From Rhodotorula mucilaginosa (lineage: Eukaryota; Basidiomycota; Microbotryomycetes; Sporidiobolales; Sporidiobolaceae): a stretch of DNA of 64,000 bases. The DNA lies in the NCBI GenBank assembly GCA_034406715.1, contig CP137868.1:1178001-1242000 (forward strand), read 5' to 3'. Shown here piece by piece: positions 1 through 12,687 of the stretch (positions within the stretch are counted from its first letter, which is position 1; each line of letters begins with the position of its first letter). The notes under the pieces were generated by a model that saw nothing but the letters and a program-made list of their open reading frames with translations, ran no database searches and was not told the origin of the DNA. The position numbers were made by a program, and so were the translations under genes.

Positions 1-3000
1 GAAGGAGGCAAGAGCGGAGAGTTCGCATGGAAAGACGCGCCTTTCCTGGCCGCCATGCAGAGCGGCGACTGGGTCCTCCTCGACGAGATGAACTTGGCGT
101 CGCAGTCGGTACTCGAGGGCCTGAACTCGTGTCTCGACCACCGCGGCACAGTCTACATCCCCGAACTCGACCGGACGTTCTCCCGACACCCCGAGTTCCG
201 AATCTTTGCGGCTCAGAATCCTCTCGGGCAGGGCGGCGGGCGCAAAGGTCTCCCGAAATCTTTCCTCGACCGCTTCAGCGTGGTCCACATGGAGGAGCTC
301 GACAGCAGCGACTTGCGAGCGATCGCAGAAGCCCTTTTCCCGACCGTCGACACTGCTATCCTCGAACGGATGATCGCTTTCAATCAGCGCGTCCACGAGG
401 AGACAACCGTCGGACGCTCGTTCGGCATGGAGGGATCGCCGTGGGAGTTCAACTTGCGAGACGTCCTGCGATGGCTCTCGCTCGTCCAGGCATCGAGCGG
501 CTTCGACGCACACCGCTTCCAACCGCTCGAGTACGTCCGACTCTTGTACCTCCAAAGGTTCCGCAACCGCGCAGACCGTGGGCACGTCGCGCGGATCTTC
601 GCAGGAATTTTCGGAACGGAGATCGAGCCCGACGAGCAGCCCTGGGTCGCCGTGGCAGCCGACTCCGTGCAGGTCGGTCACTCGTTGTACCCTCGGGCGG
701 ACGACGGGATCGCCCTCCAACGAGCGGGCTTCACCATTCCTTTCCGCCGGTCCATGCACCAACCGCTCGAAGCGCTCACAAAGTGTCTCGAGATGGGATG
801 GCTGTCGATTCTCACCGGTCCGCGCGGGTGCGGCAAATCGACTCTCGTTCGCCAAGTCGCCGCGCTCGGAGGACGTCGGCTTCGCGAGTTTGCGATGAAC
901 GCAGAGGTCGACACGCTGGAGCTGCTCGGCAGCTTCGAGCAAGCGGACCGTTTCCGCGACCTCGACGGTATCGTCCGCGACATCATCGAGGCCCTCAAGC
1001 ACGCCGTCGACGTGCAATTGCACTCGCAGGGTACGAGTGCGCTGTACACGTCGCTCGCCACATTGCGTCAGTTGCGGCTACGCCTCGCCGAGGAAGCCGC
1101 CGAACTGGACCTTCGCGAGCTCGGCGAAGGTGTGCAGCGAATCTTGACGGACCCGGTCGTGGCCGGACTACAGGCGACCAAGGATCTCGAAACGCGCCTT
1201 GCCGGTGCACTCTCATCCGCCGAGTCTGCGGTCGCTGCCGCACGCTTCGAATGGGTTGACGGTCCCCTCGTCCAGGCCATGAAGAACGGCGACTGGCTGT
1301 TGATCGAGGATGCTAACCTTTGCAGTCCGTCTGTTCTCGACCGCTTGAACTCGCTCTTCGAAACCGGCGGCCGACTCCAGCTGGCCGAGCGTGGACCAGT
1401 CAACGGCGAGATCCAGATTATCGCCCCGCATCCCGACTTCCGCCTCGTCATGACGCTCGACCCGCGGAACGGCGAGCTCTCACGCGCGATGCGCAATCGC
1501 GGTATCGAAATCGCCATGCTTGAGTCCGCCTCGCCAAACCAGCCGCAGCTCAAGACGAGTCAGCACGCCATCGGCGCTTTCCGCGAACCGTCCGTCAGCG
1601 ATCTCGCCCTGCTATCTCGACTTCGGATGCCAAACCCCTCTGCGGAAACCGACCAGGCTTTTGTTGCGCATCTCGTCTCGAAGCTTGCACCGACGCGTTT
1701 CGCCCTCGCCGCACGATTCCTCCGAGCGAACGCCTTCGCCGAGCACACCGACAGCACGGTGGCGGGACTTCGGGAGCTGGTGCGACACCCGCTCGTACTC
1801 TCGATCAACACGTGCAAGCGGAGATTCGCGAACACGCGGGAAGTGCCCTCCAAAGTTCTACTCGAACAGGTCCGTGCTGATCTTTCTCTTGTTGCACGCA
1901 ACTCGTCTAGGTTTCGAGTGGGACTTGAGCTGAAACTGGTCTGTACACCTCGTGCCTTGCGCGCCTCTCTTTGCAAAACAGCCTATCGATGTTTCCCTGG
2001 TGCCGCTCTTCGCCGTGGTCGAGTCAGAGGCTTCGAATCTGCAGTCCGCTGCGCTGGACGTCCTCGTCAAAGTCTTCTCGGCGACAGCCAACGATCCCGG
2101 CAGCGTCTCGGCAGCCGGCGCGAAAGCTCTCAAGTCTTTGAGCGTCTGGGATCAGTCCGAGCTGGCCGCGAATGGCCGCTTCAAGCTGGACGAGAACATG
2201 TCGACCGTCGCGGGATTATTCCCGCTGCACCGAGCGCTCGTCGCTCTCATCGTCGCGGCCGTCGCCCGTCTCGCCGATCGCCCGGAAGCGGTCACGATCA
2301 CGACTTTCGCGCAGAACCTCACCGCGCTCGACGACGAGCTCGTTGCAGTCACCGCCAGCCCGCTTCTCGATATCAGCACCATTCAACGAGTGATCGCGTG
2401 GATCTCTGAAGCGATCGAAAGCTCCCCGGAGCCGGTTCAGGATATCCTACAAGATACGGCTTCGAGTCTGCAGCCGATTCGGCGAGCACTCGCGCTCACC
2501 AGCGGCGAAGCCATGGAGGCGATTTGGCGCTCGGCTTTACCATACAAGCCGACGCGGGCAAGCCTCGCCGAGGCGTACCGAACTCTGATCCAATCCCTCG
2601 ACGCGGCTGCTGTTCCGGATCCCGCCGTCTTCGATCTCGCGCTCGAGGTGGCAGTCGCCCTTGGTATTCCGCAGAACGACGTCGCGGGCGTGCGCGATCA
2701 AGAGCTGATGCGCGTCGTCCAGCACCTTGTCGCGCGCCTCGCCGCCGCGGAACCGAAAGCGCAGGAGACGGACGACGCCGTGATTGCCATGGCGCGGGCG
2801 TCGAATGCGGTCAGTTACTTGACGATTGACCTCGCGGCCACCGCCGCGACGTCCAAGACTGAGAACATGGTTCGTCTCTACCTTCCGACCTGTGCTTCGG
2901 AGTTAAGACACCGTGCACTCACACGCACTGCAACAGGCATACGCGCTGGCCGCATTGCGCGAGATCGCTCGCAGCGGACGCGTAATCACGCTGCGAGAGA

Positions 3001-6000
3001 TCCTGCCGCAGCACCAACTTGCTGCTTGGCCTCGGGACGCAAAACAGGGTCAGTGCGCATGATCGCTAACGAAATCGGGACTGCTGGACTTACCGGGACC
3101 GTTTCCTGCAGACATTCTCGGAGCTCGCTTCGCGGCCTACACGGAGTGGGCCCAGCACCTTGCGCAGGGTTTGAACGAGGTGAGCCTCGCACTTTCGCCC
3201 CCCACTTTCGACCATTCTTCCAGCGCTGACGTCGCAATGATCAGAACTACGGGTCAGTCGAAGCCGACGACATGCTGCGTCCCGCGCTTCTGCGCAAAGT
3301 CATCGAGATCCGGTACGCTGGCCTTTCCTCGCGCTGCGGATTTGAGAGTGAAATTTTCGCTGACGGGCGATCTCCTTCCTTGCAGTCGCGGCGAGCGCCC
3401 CTCTCTCGGCCGCCTCGACTCGCAGGCTGCGGCTTTGGCCAGCACGGCACGAGCGCAAGTCGCCGCGATTTCCGTCGATCTGGGCTCTCGCGAAGAACGA
3501 CTTCGGTCTATCTTGCTGGCGCTCATCGCTCTCGTAAGTCGATCGAGTCTCCGAGCGAGTCCGAACGGTTTGTATTGACATCGTTACTCGCTACCCAGAC
3601 GGTTACCGCTGCATCGGACGAGGGCGAGTCGGAAACCGACACGGACCTCGCAACGTACCAAGGCCTGCAGCGGCGGATCGAATCCTCCGAGATTGTCCAA
3701 CGAGCCGCCGACCGGTATCTCAACGTCTCTGAAGCCACGCTCTTTGGTTCGACGTTCGAGGGCACCGGAGTCGCCGCCGGGTTCGTCGCGTTCGGACAGT
3801 TCTTGTGGCACCTTTACGTGCCCAATCTGCCCCTCGACCCCGCGATCGGCGCGCAAGTTCACAGCCAGTACCTCGCGCGCCGTCTCGCTTCCGTCTCCGC
3901 TTCACTCGACGTGGTTCTGCTCGAGGAGGCGGCGTCGAGCGGGAACGCCAGCAACGCGAAGGCCGCGCGTCTTCAGTCGGATCTCGAAAACCTGCGACGG
4001 GAGTCTTCCTCGGCCGGCTCCGCGCCCGTCGAGCGCGAGATCGACCTCTCGCTTCTCGCGTCCCTTTTCGCCGAACTGCGATCGTTCGAGGACCAGATTC
4101 TCTCAGACGCGCTCGTCCGCGGTCTGCTGTCGGACCTTTGCAACGCCGACGCACCGGCAGCGACGATGGCCGCCCGCGTGGAAAGCATGCGGCGCTCCAT
4201 CGATACGCTGCTACGACGCCTCGATCACGCATACGGTCGCATGTCCGACATCCTGACGCCGATCCGCTTGGCGCTCAGCGTCGTCAAGATCGGGTTCAGT
4301 CTCCTGGCAGCACACGCCAAATCTGCCGCGGTTCCGCCCACCGATGTCCCATATCGACATCTCGCCGAGCGCCTCACGTCGTTCCCGTCGGTACAAGTGA
4401 CGGACAGCATCTTCCAAGAGGAGCTCCCCCTCAGTCTCAAGCAGGGCGAGGCTCCGCTTCCGCCGGCCCAGGCCACGCTTCTTCAGATCGCTGCTCTCGC
4501 GACGGCCGTTGATCGCGACACCTGCCAGCGAGATGACGTCGTCCTGCGTCTTACGCAACTGTACGAGCGCATGCACCATCTCTGGGCTACCGATCGGCGT
4601 CACGACGAGGAAGCCGCCGAAGCAGCAGCATCGTTGTACAAGGCGAAGGTCGACATCCACGAGGTCAAGACGGACGAGGAGATCGAGGCCGCAGAGTTTG
4701 CCGAACTGTTCCCGGCTTTCGACAATGTCGATGCTGCCCCGACGAGTTCGCCGTCGACCGCACCCGGCACGACGTCCGCGCGCTTCATCCAAAGTGGCGA
4801 CCAAGACTTGCTCGCCCAATTACACAACAGCGTCTTCGGAAACCCGACATTGACAGGCGACAAGTCTCCGGCTCGTGTCTTCGAACGACTGCGAGTGGCC
4901 GGCCTCGATCGCCTGCTCCCGCGCATCTACGACAGTCTCGACGACGGCCTCGACTTGAACAGCGCCGCGTATCGTGTTCGCGCGCTTGTCGAGCTCGCTC
5001 GAGCCCTGAAACCCACCGACGCTGTCGAAGCTCCGCATCACGACTTTTACAACGGCGCGAACGTCCTCGAGACGAGCAAGGCGGTGCCCGTGCTGAACGC
5101 CTTGATCGCCCGGTTGAGCGTTCTGATCAACAAGTGGCCTGAGCAGATGGTTCTCCACGGTCTGCGCGACAGATGCCGCGCCGTCTTGGACCTCACCGCC
5201 GATGCTCCGGTCGCTCTCGTCTTGACCAACGTCGAGCAGCTTCTCCAGCAAACGGAGGACTGGGAGAAGTTTGCGGACCGCGAGCACTCCATCGCGACCG
5301 ATCGCTCCGCGCTCACGACCCTCATCGTCGACTGGCGACGATACGAGCTCGCCTGCTGGGCTCAACTTCTCTCCACCGTCGAGACCCGATTCGGCGCCAG
5401 CGCTCACGAGTGGTGGTTCCGGATCTACGACGCGGCAATTCGAAGCGCCCCCGGTCTCGACTCGGAAGCGGAAACGTCGGCGGAGGGAGCCGAGGCTTTC
5501 TACCGCGACCTTGTCTCTCTCGTCAACACTTTCCTCTCCTCGAGCTCTTTGGGCCAGTTCCAGCCTCGCCTGGAGCTCGTCCTGTCTTTCGCCAAGTTCG
5601 CACGCCGATTGGGCTCCAGCCCGCGTGCACTCGAGGTCAGTCGAGTCGGGATTCTCCATTTTCTGCATAATCCCGAACGAGACGCTGATGCCTCGATGTA
5701 CTCGCCTCACCCTCAGGAGCTTGGAGCCGGCGTCAAGTCTCTCTCGCGCGTGAGCGACTTGCTCTACAACGTGCACGGCTTCTACGCGCAGTACGCGTCG
5801 CGCATCGCCATCCACCTCGCGTCGGAGCGCGGAAGGATCGACAAGGAGGTCCAACAAGTCGTCAAGCTGGCAAGCTGGAAGGACATCAACGTCGTCGCCT
5901 TGCGCGCCAGCGCCGTGCGCAGTCACCATCAGCTCTTCAAGAGCGTGCGCAAGCTGCGGACGGTGCTGCAAAAGCCTGCGAGCGACTTTTTCCAGTCGCC

Positions 6001-9000
6001 CGAAATCGCTCAGCACGAGAACATGCCTTCGTGAGTCTTTCCCACTGCGAGTTTTTTGACCTCGACCTTCTGCTCACCCTCGTTCGAATCTCCGCAGGTC
6101 CTCCAACGCCCTCGAGACCGTCACATCGACGGTGTCGCTCCCGCCCCTGCCGGCCGGAGTCGAGAGCTCGAATGATGCTGTGCATCTCGTCAAGCTGGAA
6201 CAAACCGCGAGCCGGTTGCACCACCTCCTGTCGACGAGCATCTGTCCTTTCGTCGATGGCGATCGCGCCGGCTCACTCGAATCCTTCTCGCACGATGTCA
6301 TCTCGACGGCGAAGGATCTTCGGGATACGCCGCTCGGCCCCGAAGAAGGTCGGGAACAGCGTACAAAGAGCCTGATTGAACGCAAGAGGCGCGCATGGAG
6401 GGATCTGCTCAACGAGCTCAAGCGAATCGGCATCTCTCCGTCCCCTTCGCCTCGCGCAGTCGAACGCCTGGAGGACACCGCCCACACATACGGCATCGCG
6501 CCGTCTGACCCACTCCTCGAATTGAACGACCGGAGTCTCGGCGGTGATCTGCGGTCGAGGATCGAGCGCGTCGACAGCTACTACTTCAAGGCACTCGCCA
6601 TGCTGCCCGAGCTGCGCGCGCTGCCCGCCGCCCACCACGGCGACGTCCGGACAGCAGACATCCAGCGCGCTCTTGGTCACATCCAGAGCGTCCTTTCAGC
6701 CGCTCTCGAACACCGAAACCTCCTCATGCCGGCCGCAGCGGTGACGCTCCGTATCGACGCCATCGCGGAGCATCTCGACTCGTCCCTCAGCTCACGTTCG
6801 TCCACGAACGGCCGACAACTGCTCGTTGACATTCGGACGAGAGTCTGCAGCGCGATCGCAGCATTCGAAGAGGCTCGTGCGAGTCTCCGCGACCACCGTA
6901 CGGCGACGGCGCGCGGGGAGGACAAGGGCGCGGCAGCATTCGCTGCGCGCATCGAATCTGCGCTCGCCTCGTTTAGTCAGCTCCAGACGCGTGTTTGCAC
7001 GGCACTCGACGTACGCGGTGACCCCGCGGCGACCGCCCTCCCGAGCAGGTCCGACATCGACCTTTCCGATGAGGCCGAGAATGCGATCCGCATCGCGCAG
7101 GAGTCGATCAACAATCTGCCGGAGGAGGCAACTCTGCATTACCTCATCGAGCCCTTGGCCGGGTACCTTTCGTCCCTGGTCGACTCCAAGCACGCCGCGA
7201 CAGCCGCCGGAGCGGAGACCGCCACGCTCCAGGACGCCAAGCGCGCTCATGACGACCTCATCAGCGCCATCCTCATCGTCGCGCAGGAGCTCAAGAAGGC
7301 GGCTGAGGCCGGGTTGGCCGTTCAGGGCGACGGCGAGTTGACGGATGGCGCAGTTCTTCACGGCAGTCGGACGTACCGTGCCGTCCTGTCTGCTCTTCGT
7401 CCGAGCGACGTACTCGCCAAGCTCGAATACCTGAACGACAACGTTCGGCTCTTGCTCGCACACGACGTACCGGTGAGTCTCGCAATCTTTTTTTCGTGCA
7501 GCGAGTCGAGCTCACGAATCCGATTATTACAGGTCGAAGCGATTGTCTCGCTGGTCGAGCGCGTCAAACCTTTCCTCTCCATGTACCGCGCACTCTGCGC
7601 CGCGCAGCTCGCGTCTTTCTTCTCGTGGCACAAGAGCATGCTCAAGCTCAACCACGTTCTCGCCTCGATTCTGAAGGAGCTCGCTGCGGATGGCTTCTGC
7701 AGGCCGGCGGAGAGCGACGGCAAGAACGGTGCAGAAGACGCCGCCGACGGCAAGACCACCGAAGGCACCGGCATGGCCGAAGGTACCGGAGCGAAGAATG
7801 TCTCGAACGAGATTGAAGACGAGTCCCAGCTGGAGGGACTGCAGAGCGACGTTCCGCAGGAGAAGCGGGATGACGAGGAGGAACCTCAAGATGGAGACGA
7901 TGATGCGGTCGAGATGAACATGGACTTCGAGGGCGACCTGGAAGATCGCGGTGACGGGGAGAAGGACTCGGGCGACGAGGAGGACGATGACGAGGAGCCG
8001 GATCAGGAGGAGCCGGAGGAGCAGATCGCCGACGTCGACCCTCTCGACCCCTCCTCGGTCGACGAGAAGATGTGGGGCGACGACGAGCCGCCGTCGGAGA
8101 ACAGGGACGGCAAGACCGACGAGGTGAACCAAGAAGCCGCCAAGAGTACGGGCGAGGCGGAGATGGGTGCGAAGGATGATGAGCAATCCGCCGACAAGCC
8201 CAAGGCGGACGAACCGACCGATGCTGCCGATTCGGAGCAGCCCGAGCCGCAGAACGCGGACGGCGAAGACAAGGATGCTGCCCCGCAGGACGATGCAGGC
8301 GGCGACGAACCCGAAGACGAGCCGGCAGAGGGCGACGAGCCTGAGGCTGACGCGGACAAAGGGGATCGCATCACCGAGCCGATGGACGAGAGCGATAAGC
8401 TCGACCTGCCCGAAGACATGAAGCTCGACGAAGAAGACGACCGAGCTTCCGCTGGCGGCGACGAGGGGGACATGGACGGCGACCTGGACCTCCCCGACGA
8501 TTTGCCCGATATGACCGAAGGTGCGCTTTGGAGTGACCGTCAGAACACCTCTCTTTCGAAACCGAGCTGATTCATATCTACATTACAGAAGGACCCGAAG
8601 GCGATGACGACGATGGAGATCGCCAGAACGAGCTTGACAAGGATGCGACCGACGCCGCAGATGGCGACGCCGAGGACGACACGGTTTTGCCCAACAACGA
8701 CGCGGCGCCGGAGGACGAGCATGCGTCCGCTGCGCAGGACGAGCAGGTCGATGTTGACCAAGCCGACGGCGGGGCGGAAGATGGCGAAGCCGGGGGCGAA
8801 GGCCAGCAAGATGGCAGCGCTCTCGAAAACGATCCGAACGTCAAGGCGGACTCGACTCAACGGACAGGCGATCGCTCCTCCGCGAAGCAAAGCGACGACG
8901 CCGAGACGTCGGAAGACAAGGAGAACGCCGACGCCAGCGAAGCCGACGCGCGAGAAGACGAGGACGATTCCGCCCCGCCGATGGCGACGTCTGCCGACGG

Positions 9001-10639
9001 CACTGGTCCGACGAAACAGCGGAGTCAGCACGACGCTCGGGCGGAGAGCAAGTCGGATCCGTCCTCCCAGCGCGACGAGGGCGCTCGTCCACCTCAGCGC
9101 AGCCTCGGCGACTCGCTCCAGAACTGGCGCCGACGGCTCGAGGAGATCGGCGACCTTGCCCAGCCCGAAGAGCCGCAAGAAGCGCCGACGCAGACGGTGG
9201 ACCAAGATGGCGCGGTTGAGTACGTTCAGGACGGCGACGAGCAAGAGGCGGACGAACAAGCCCTTGGTCCGGCCAACGAGGACCAGGTCAAGAAGCTCGA
9301 GCAGTTGCACCTCGGTGAGGAAACGGCTCCGGCTGACGAGATGCCGCTCGACGACGAGTCGCCCGCCGAGCCGTCCGACGGTACCGCCCCGCAACCCCAA
9401 GCGTCAACCGTCGACTTGAAGGGGTCGACGCTCACCGAAGCTGACGCTAAAGCGGTGGCAGCCTCCGAGATGCAGCGCGACGACCCGATGTCCCTTGACG
9501 CTCTTTCTGCGGATGAGGACGACGTCGACGTCGAACGAGCGGATGCGGACAAGCATGGCTCGACTCTTGCCGCTCCCGTCGACCCCGAGGAAGACATGGC
9601 GGTCGAACAAGCCATGTTGCGTTGGCGCTCCGGCGACGAGCAATCGCTCACCGCCGACGGCGTGTGGCGTCTCTACGAATCGCTCACGCGCGACCTTTCG
9701 TTCGCGCTGACGGAGCAGCTCCGCTTGATCCTCGAACCCACCCTCGCGACTCGGCTCAAGGGCGATTATCGCTCGGGCAAGCGTCTCAACATGAAGAAGA
9801 TCATCCCTTACATCGCTTCCGAGTTCACCAAGGACAAGATCTGGCTCCGCCGTACGCGCCCGAGCCAGCGGGAATACCAAGTCCTGATCGCCATCGACGA
9901 CTCCAAGTCTATGGCCGACTCGCACTCGGTTCATCTCGCCTTCCAGTCTCTCGCGCTCATCTCCCGCGCTCTGACTCGCCTCGAGGTCGGCGGCATCTCC
10001 GTCAGCCGCTTCGGAGAGGACGTCGACGTCCTCCATCCCTTTGAAGCGGGATCGGTCAGCGACGAGGCGGGAGCCAAGCTCATCGAAAAGTTCACCTTCT
10101 CGCAACGCTCGACCGACGTCCGCCTGCTCGTCGAGCGGACCCTGGCGCAGCTCGCCGAAGCGAAAGACAGCGCCCGATCCGGCAAGTCGTCGCTGCAAGC
10201 CAGCGACCTCTGGCAGCTCGCTGTCCTCATCTCGGATGGGTACGTTCTCGTTGGCTCGCTTCTCTGGATGCCCGATACCCTGCTGACATTCTGATCTTAC
10301 AGAATGTGTCAAGACCACGACAAGCTCCGCGCTCTGCTTCGCAAAGCAGCAGAGCAGAAGGTCCTCTTCGTCTTTGTCGTCGTCGATTCGCTGCACGGTC
10401 GCGCTCGCGACAGCGCCGGTCAAGCCCAAGAGCAAGACCCGAACCAGCACTCGATCCTCGCGATGAAGTCGGTTTCGTACGCGGTCGGGGCCAACGGACG
10501 ACTCGAACTCAAGATGGACCGCTACATCGACTCGTTCGGCTCCGTCTTCCCGCACTACCTCGTCCTGCGCAACGCCGACGCCTTGCCCGACGTGCTCTCG
10601 ACTCTGCTGCGCGATTTCTTCGCATCCACGGTCAGTTGA
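1..10639 (+). CDS. MDN1: Midasin (AAA-ATPase of 60S ribosome assembly), C-terminal part
   Basis: Giant dynein-like AAA ATPase that strips assembly factors from pre-60S particles in nucleolus and nucleoplasm. The window opens inside the gene, so the N-terminus and first AAA modules are missing. About 3,311 residues remain; the whole protein is usually near 4,900. Visible in order: an AAA module with the Walker B-like stretch GDWVLLDEMNLAS near residue 22; a Walker A-like GPRGCGKST near residue 275 with GDWLLIEDANL near 430; a long helical linker; a very acidic D/E-rich region (about 7700-9600); and a C-terminal VWA domain with the MIDAS motif DDSKSM at about 9898-9915. Introns placed at 1870-1981, 2870-2936, 3049-3111, 3180-3244, 3313-3385, 3534-3598, 6031-6097, 7473-7532, 8521-8588 and 10240-10302 keep one frame to the TGA at 10637. 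Identification is firm; individual splice sites are inferred. Confidence 0.95.
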
Positions 10640-11057
10640 CAGAACTTTGGGTCCGTTTCAGCTTTGACAGCGAGTTTTGCTCACGCTTGTTTCCCTTGCT
10701 ATCATAGGCCGCTGATCGGTAAACCGATCGCTCTTTCCACCGATGCCACCTCTTGCATCGGCACGCGCCTCCGTCGTCGTCCGATTGCGGATGACCGGGC
10801 ACGCATTTCTACATTCCTTTCTCTTTCCCCCGCGACTCTCCCTTCTTTACTTTAGAGAAACTTGCTTGTTGTAGACTCTACCAGCACTGCATCGTCGAAT
10901 GGTTGTATGACGAATCTGTCCTTCAGAAATAGCCGGAGGTCAGCCTCTCGACTTAGTCGTTTTCGTCTCTCCCGCCCTTCTCGACGCTTCACCATTCATC
11001 GCATTCCGCCTTTCGCCTAAACGATCGGACTTGCGCTCTGCTGCTGCGTCGGCTCTC
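10640..11057. other. Intergenic: MDN1 3' end and F-box gene promoter
   Basis: The 418 bases hold the MDN1 3' UTR and the upstream region of the F-box gene. The stretch is less GC-rich than the flanking exons and has pyrimidine runs near 10800-10850. No open frame with coding character and no RNA gene were recognised. Confidence 0.5.
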
Positions 11058-12507
11058 ATGTCGGCGAAGCACCGGGCGAACGTCAACTCTTTGCCGGACG
11101 AGATCCTGCTGCGAGTGTTTGCTCTCATCGAACCTGCCAAGTCGTCATGGCTCGACCCGACGCACGCCCGTCCCGACATGCTCGCCGAGGATGAAATCGA
11201 AACGGCAGCGTCGCTCGCTCGGATCGCGCGTGTCTCTCGGCGCTTCTGCCGCCTTGTCGACTCGTTCGGATGGGTCGTCATCGAGGGAGAAGGCTCTTCG
11301 CGTGACTTGCGCAAGAGACCAGCGGAGCGCCTCGCCGTGCAAGTCTATGACGACGTCCAACTACAAGAGACTAGCTTGTCGGAGCCTTGGCTGAAAGACG
11401 GCGTCGTGGCAGCGACCGTCGTGCTCCAATACCCGTTCCAACAAGACCTTCCGGGCAAGATCCACCCTTTCCCCGTGCCAGAGCTATACGGCTTTGCGCT
11501 CCGCGAACTGAACCTCCTCGGCGGCGAAACGTCGTGCATCGAAGGGAGCTGGCTAGAGCCGTGAGCTGCGTGTCATCTTGCTCGAGTTCCTGGGCGCGTT
11601 TCCCGAGCATTGCAGTGCCTCAGCTACTGACGGACAGACGCTCGCCTCCAGCTTTCTACGAGAGACACCATCGCTCGAGACGTTGCGGCTCACGCACGTG
11701 GACAGGCCAATCGTCAGCGAGGATACGCGGAATCTCTCGCTCAAGACGCTTCAGACGGGCTGTTACTATTCCGGCGATATAATCTTCCTGCAGGACCTCC
11801 TTTCCTCTTCCTCCTCCTCAGACTTCTCCTCTTCTCCGTCCTCCTCCTCCTCCTCCTCCTCCTCCTCTTCCTCTCCGCTCTTCCCCTCCGTCCCCGCCTT
11901 CCCCTCCGGAACGCACCGGCTGGAAAACCTCCACCTGACCGACATCCCCCGCCGCCTGCACGATCGCGCCGTCGTCGACTTCATGGGCGTCGACGACGAG
12001 TGGCGCACGAATCTCGGCCGCGTGGCGCTCCGCGACGTCGCCCCGCATCTCAAGACGCTCACCTACCTCGGCTTTGAGCCAGCGCGCGACCCCGCCGAGC
12101 GGAGAGCGCTCTCGCACATCCTTCCGCACGCTGGGGCGGCGCTCGAACGGCTTGTGACGGGTTTGAACGGCTTCACGGCCTCCATGCTCGAGTTGCTCGC
12201 CGAGCTTCCGCATCTGCAGTACCTCCGCCTGGTCCGGTCGGCTCACACCCCAGCAACCGACACCTCGGAGCATGTCTGGACGTTCGCCGAACTCGCCAAG
12301 CAAATCGCGGCGCTGTTGGACCACCCCGAGCGAGAGCCGCAGCGCTCGCTGAAAATCGACGTCGAAGTGCGAGGTTCCCTGCACAAGTACGATTGCGCGC
12401 AGCGCACGGCGCGAACGGCTTTCGAGGAGATCGTCATGGTGGACGGAGTCGAAGTGTGGTTGCTGTACTACCCCGACCGGCCCTACAAAGCTTACCCCGC
12501 GATGTAA
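11058..12507 (+). CDS. F-box protein with LRR-like C-terminal region
   Basis: Predicted substrate-recognition subunit of an SCF ubiquitin ligase. The N-terminus carries an F-box: NSLPDEILLRVFALI at residues 9-23, then the second helix around ARIARVSRRFCRLV. The ATG at 11058 is the first in frame just before it. The remainder has leucine-rich segments such as SLETLRLTHV and LPHLQYLRLVRSA, suggesting an irregular LRR fold, but no substrate can be named. An intron at 11561-11615 (GTGAGC...TTGCAG, 55 nt) joins the two frames and gives 464 residues. The alternative is that the coding-looking stretch ELRVILLEFLGAFPEH inside it is exonic and the splice lies upstream, so this junction is uncertain. 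A serine tract encoded by TCC repeats lies at about 11800-11880. The stop TAA is 180 bp from the convergent HOM2 stop. Confidence 0.75.
11800..11880 (+). repeat. TCC/TCT microsatellite encoding poly-serine
   Basis: A near-perfect pyrimidine trinucleotide repeat inside the F-box gene codes for a run of serines, broken by a few Phe, Asp and Pro codons. Such tracts are usually length-polymorphic between strains. Confidence 0.9.
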
Positions 12508-12687
12508 TCGAATCCTGCTCGCTGAGCACATATCCACCTGGTCTCTCAAGAATCCGCAGCAAACAGACTGGTATCGTATGAGAGCCTCGCGACCGGGCGC
12601 GAGCGCTCTGGGATTCGTGCAACGTCTAGAACAGTTTCCTTCTACATCCTCTTCTTCTCGCGTCATCATGCGCCGCACGCGCACAGA

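Noticed and set aside
27-1259. 410-codon plus-strand frame at the window start
   Set aside because: An Arg/Pro-rich alternative frame of midasin; the AAA motifs are in the other frame.
4820-6016. 398-codon minus-strand frame inside MDN1
   Set aside because: It is antisense to conserved midasin sequence, in the frame expected from GC bias; no independent coding evidence.
6075-6100. gttcgaatct resembling a tRNA T-loop
   Set aside because: It lies at the end of an MDN1 intron with no acceptor stem or anticodon arm around it. No tRNA was found elsewhere either.
8540-9400. 286-codon minus-strand frame opposite the acidic MDN1 linker
   Set aside because: The valine/leucine-rich product is the direct complement of Asp/Glu codons, not a membrane protein.
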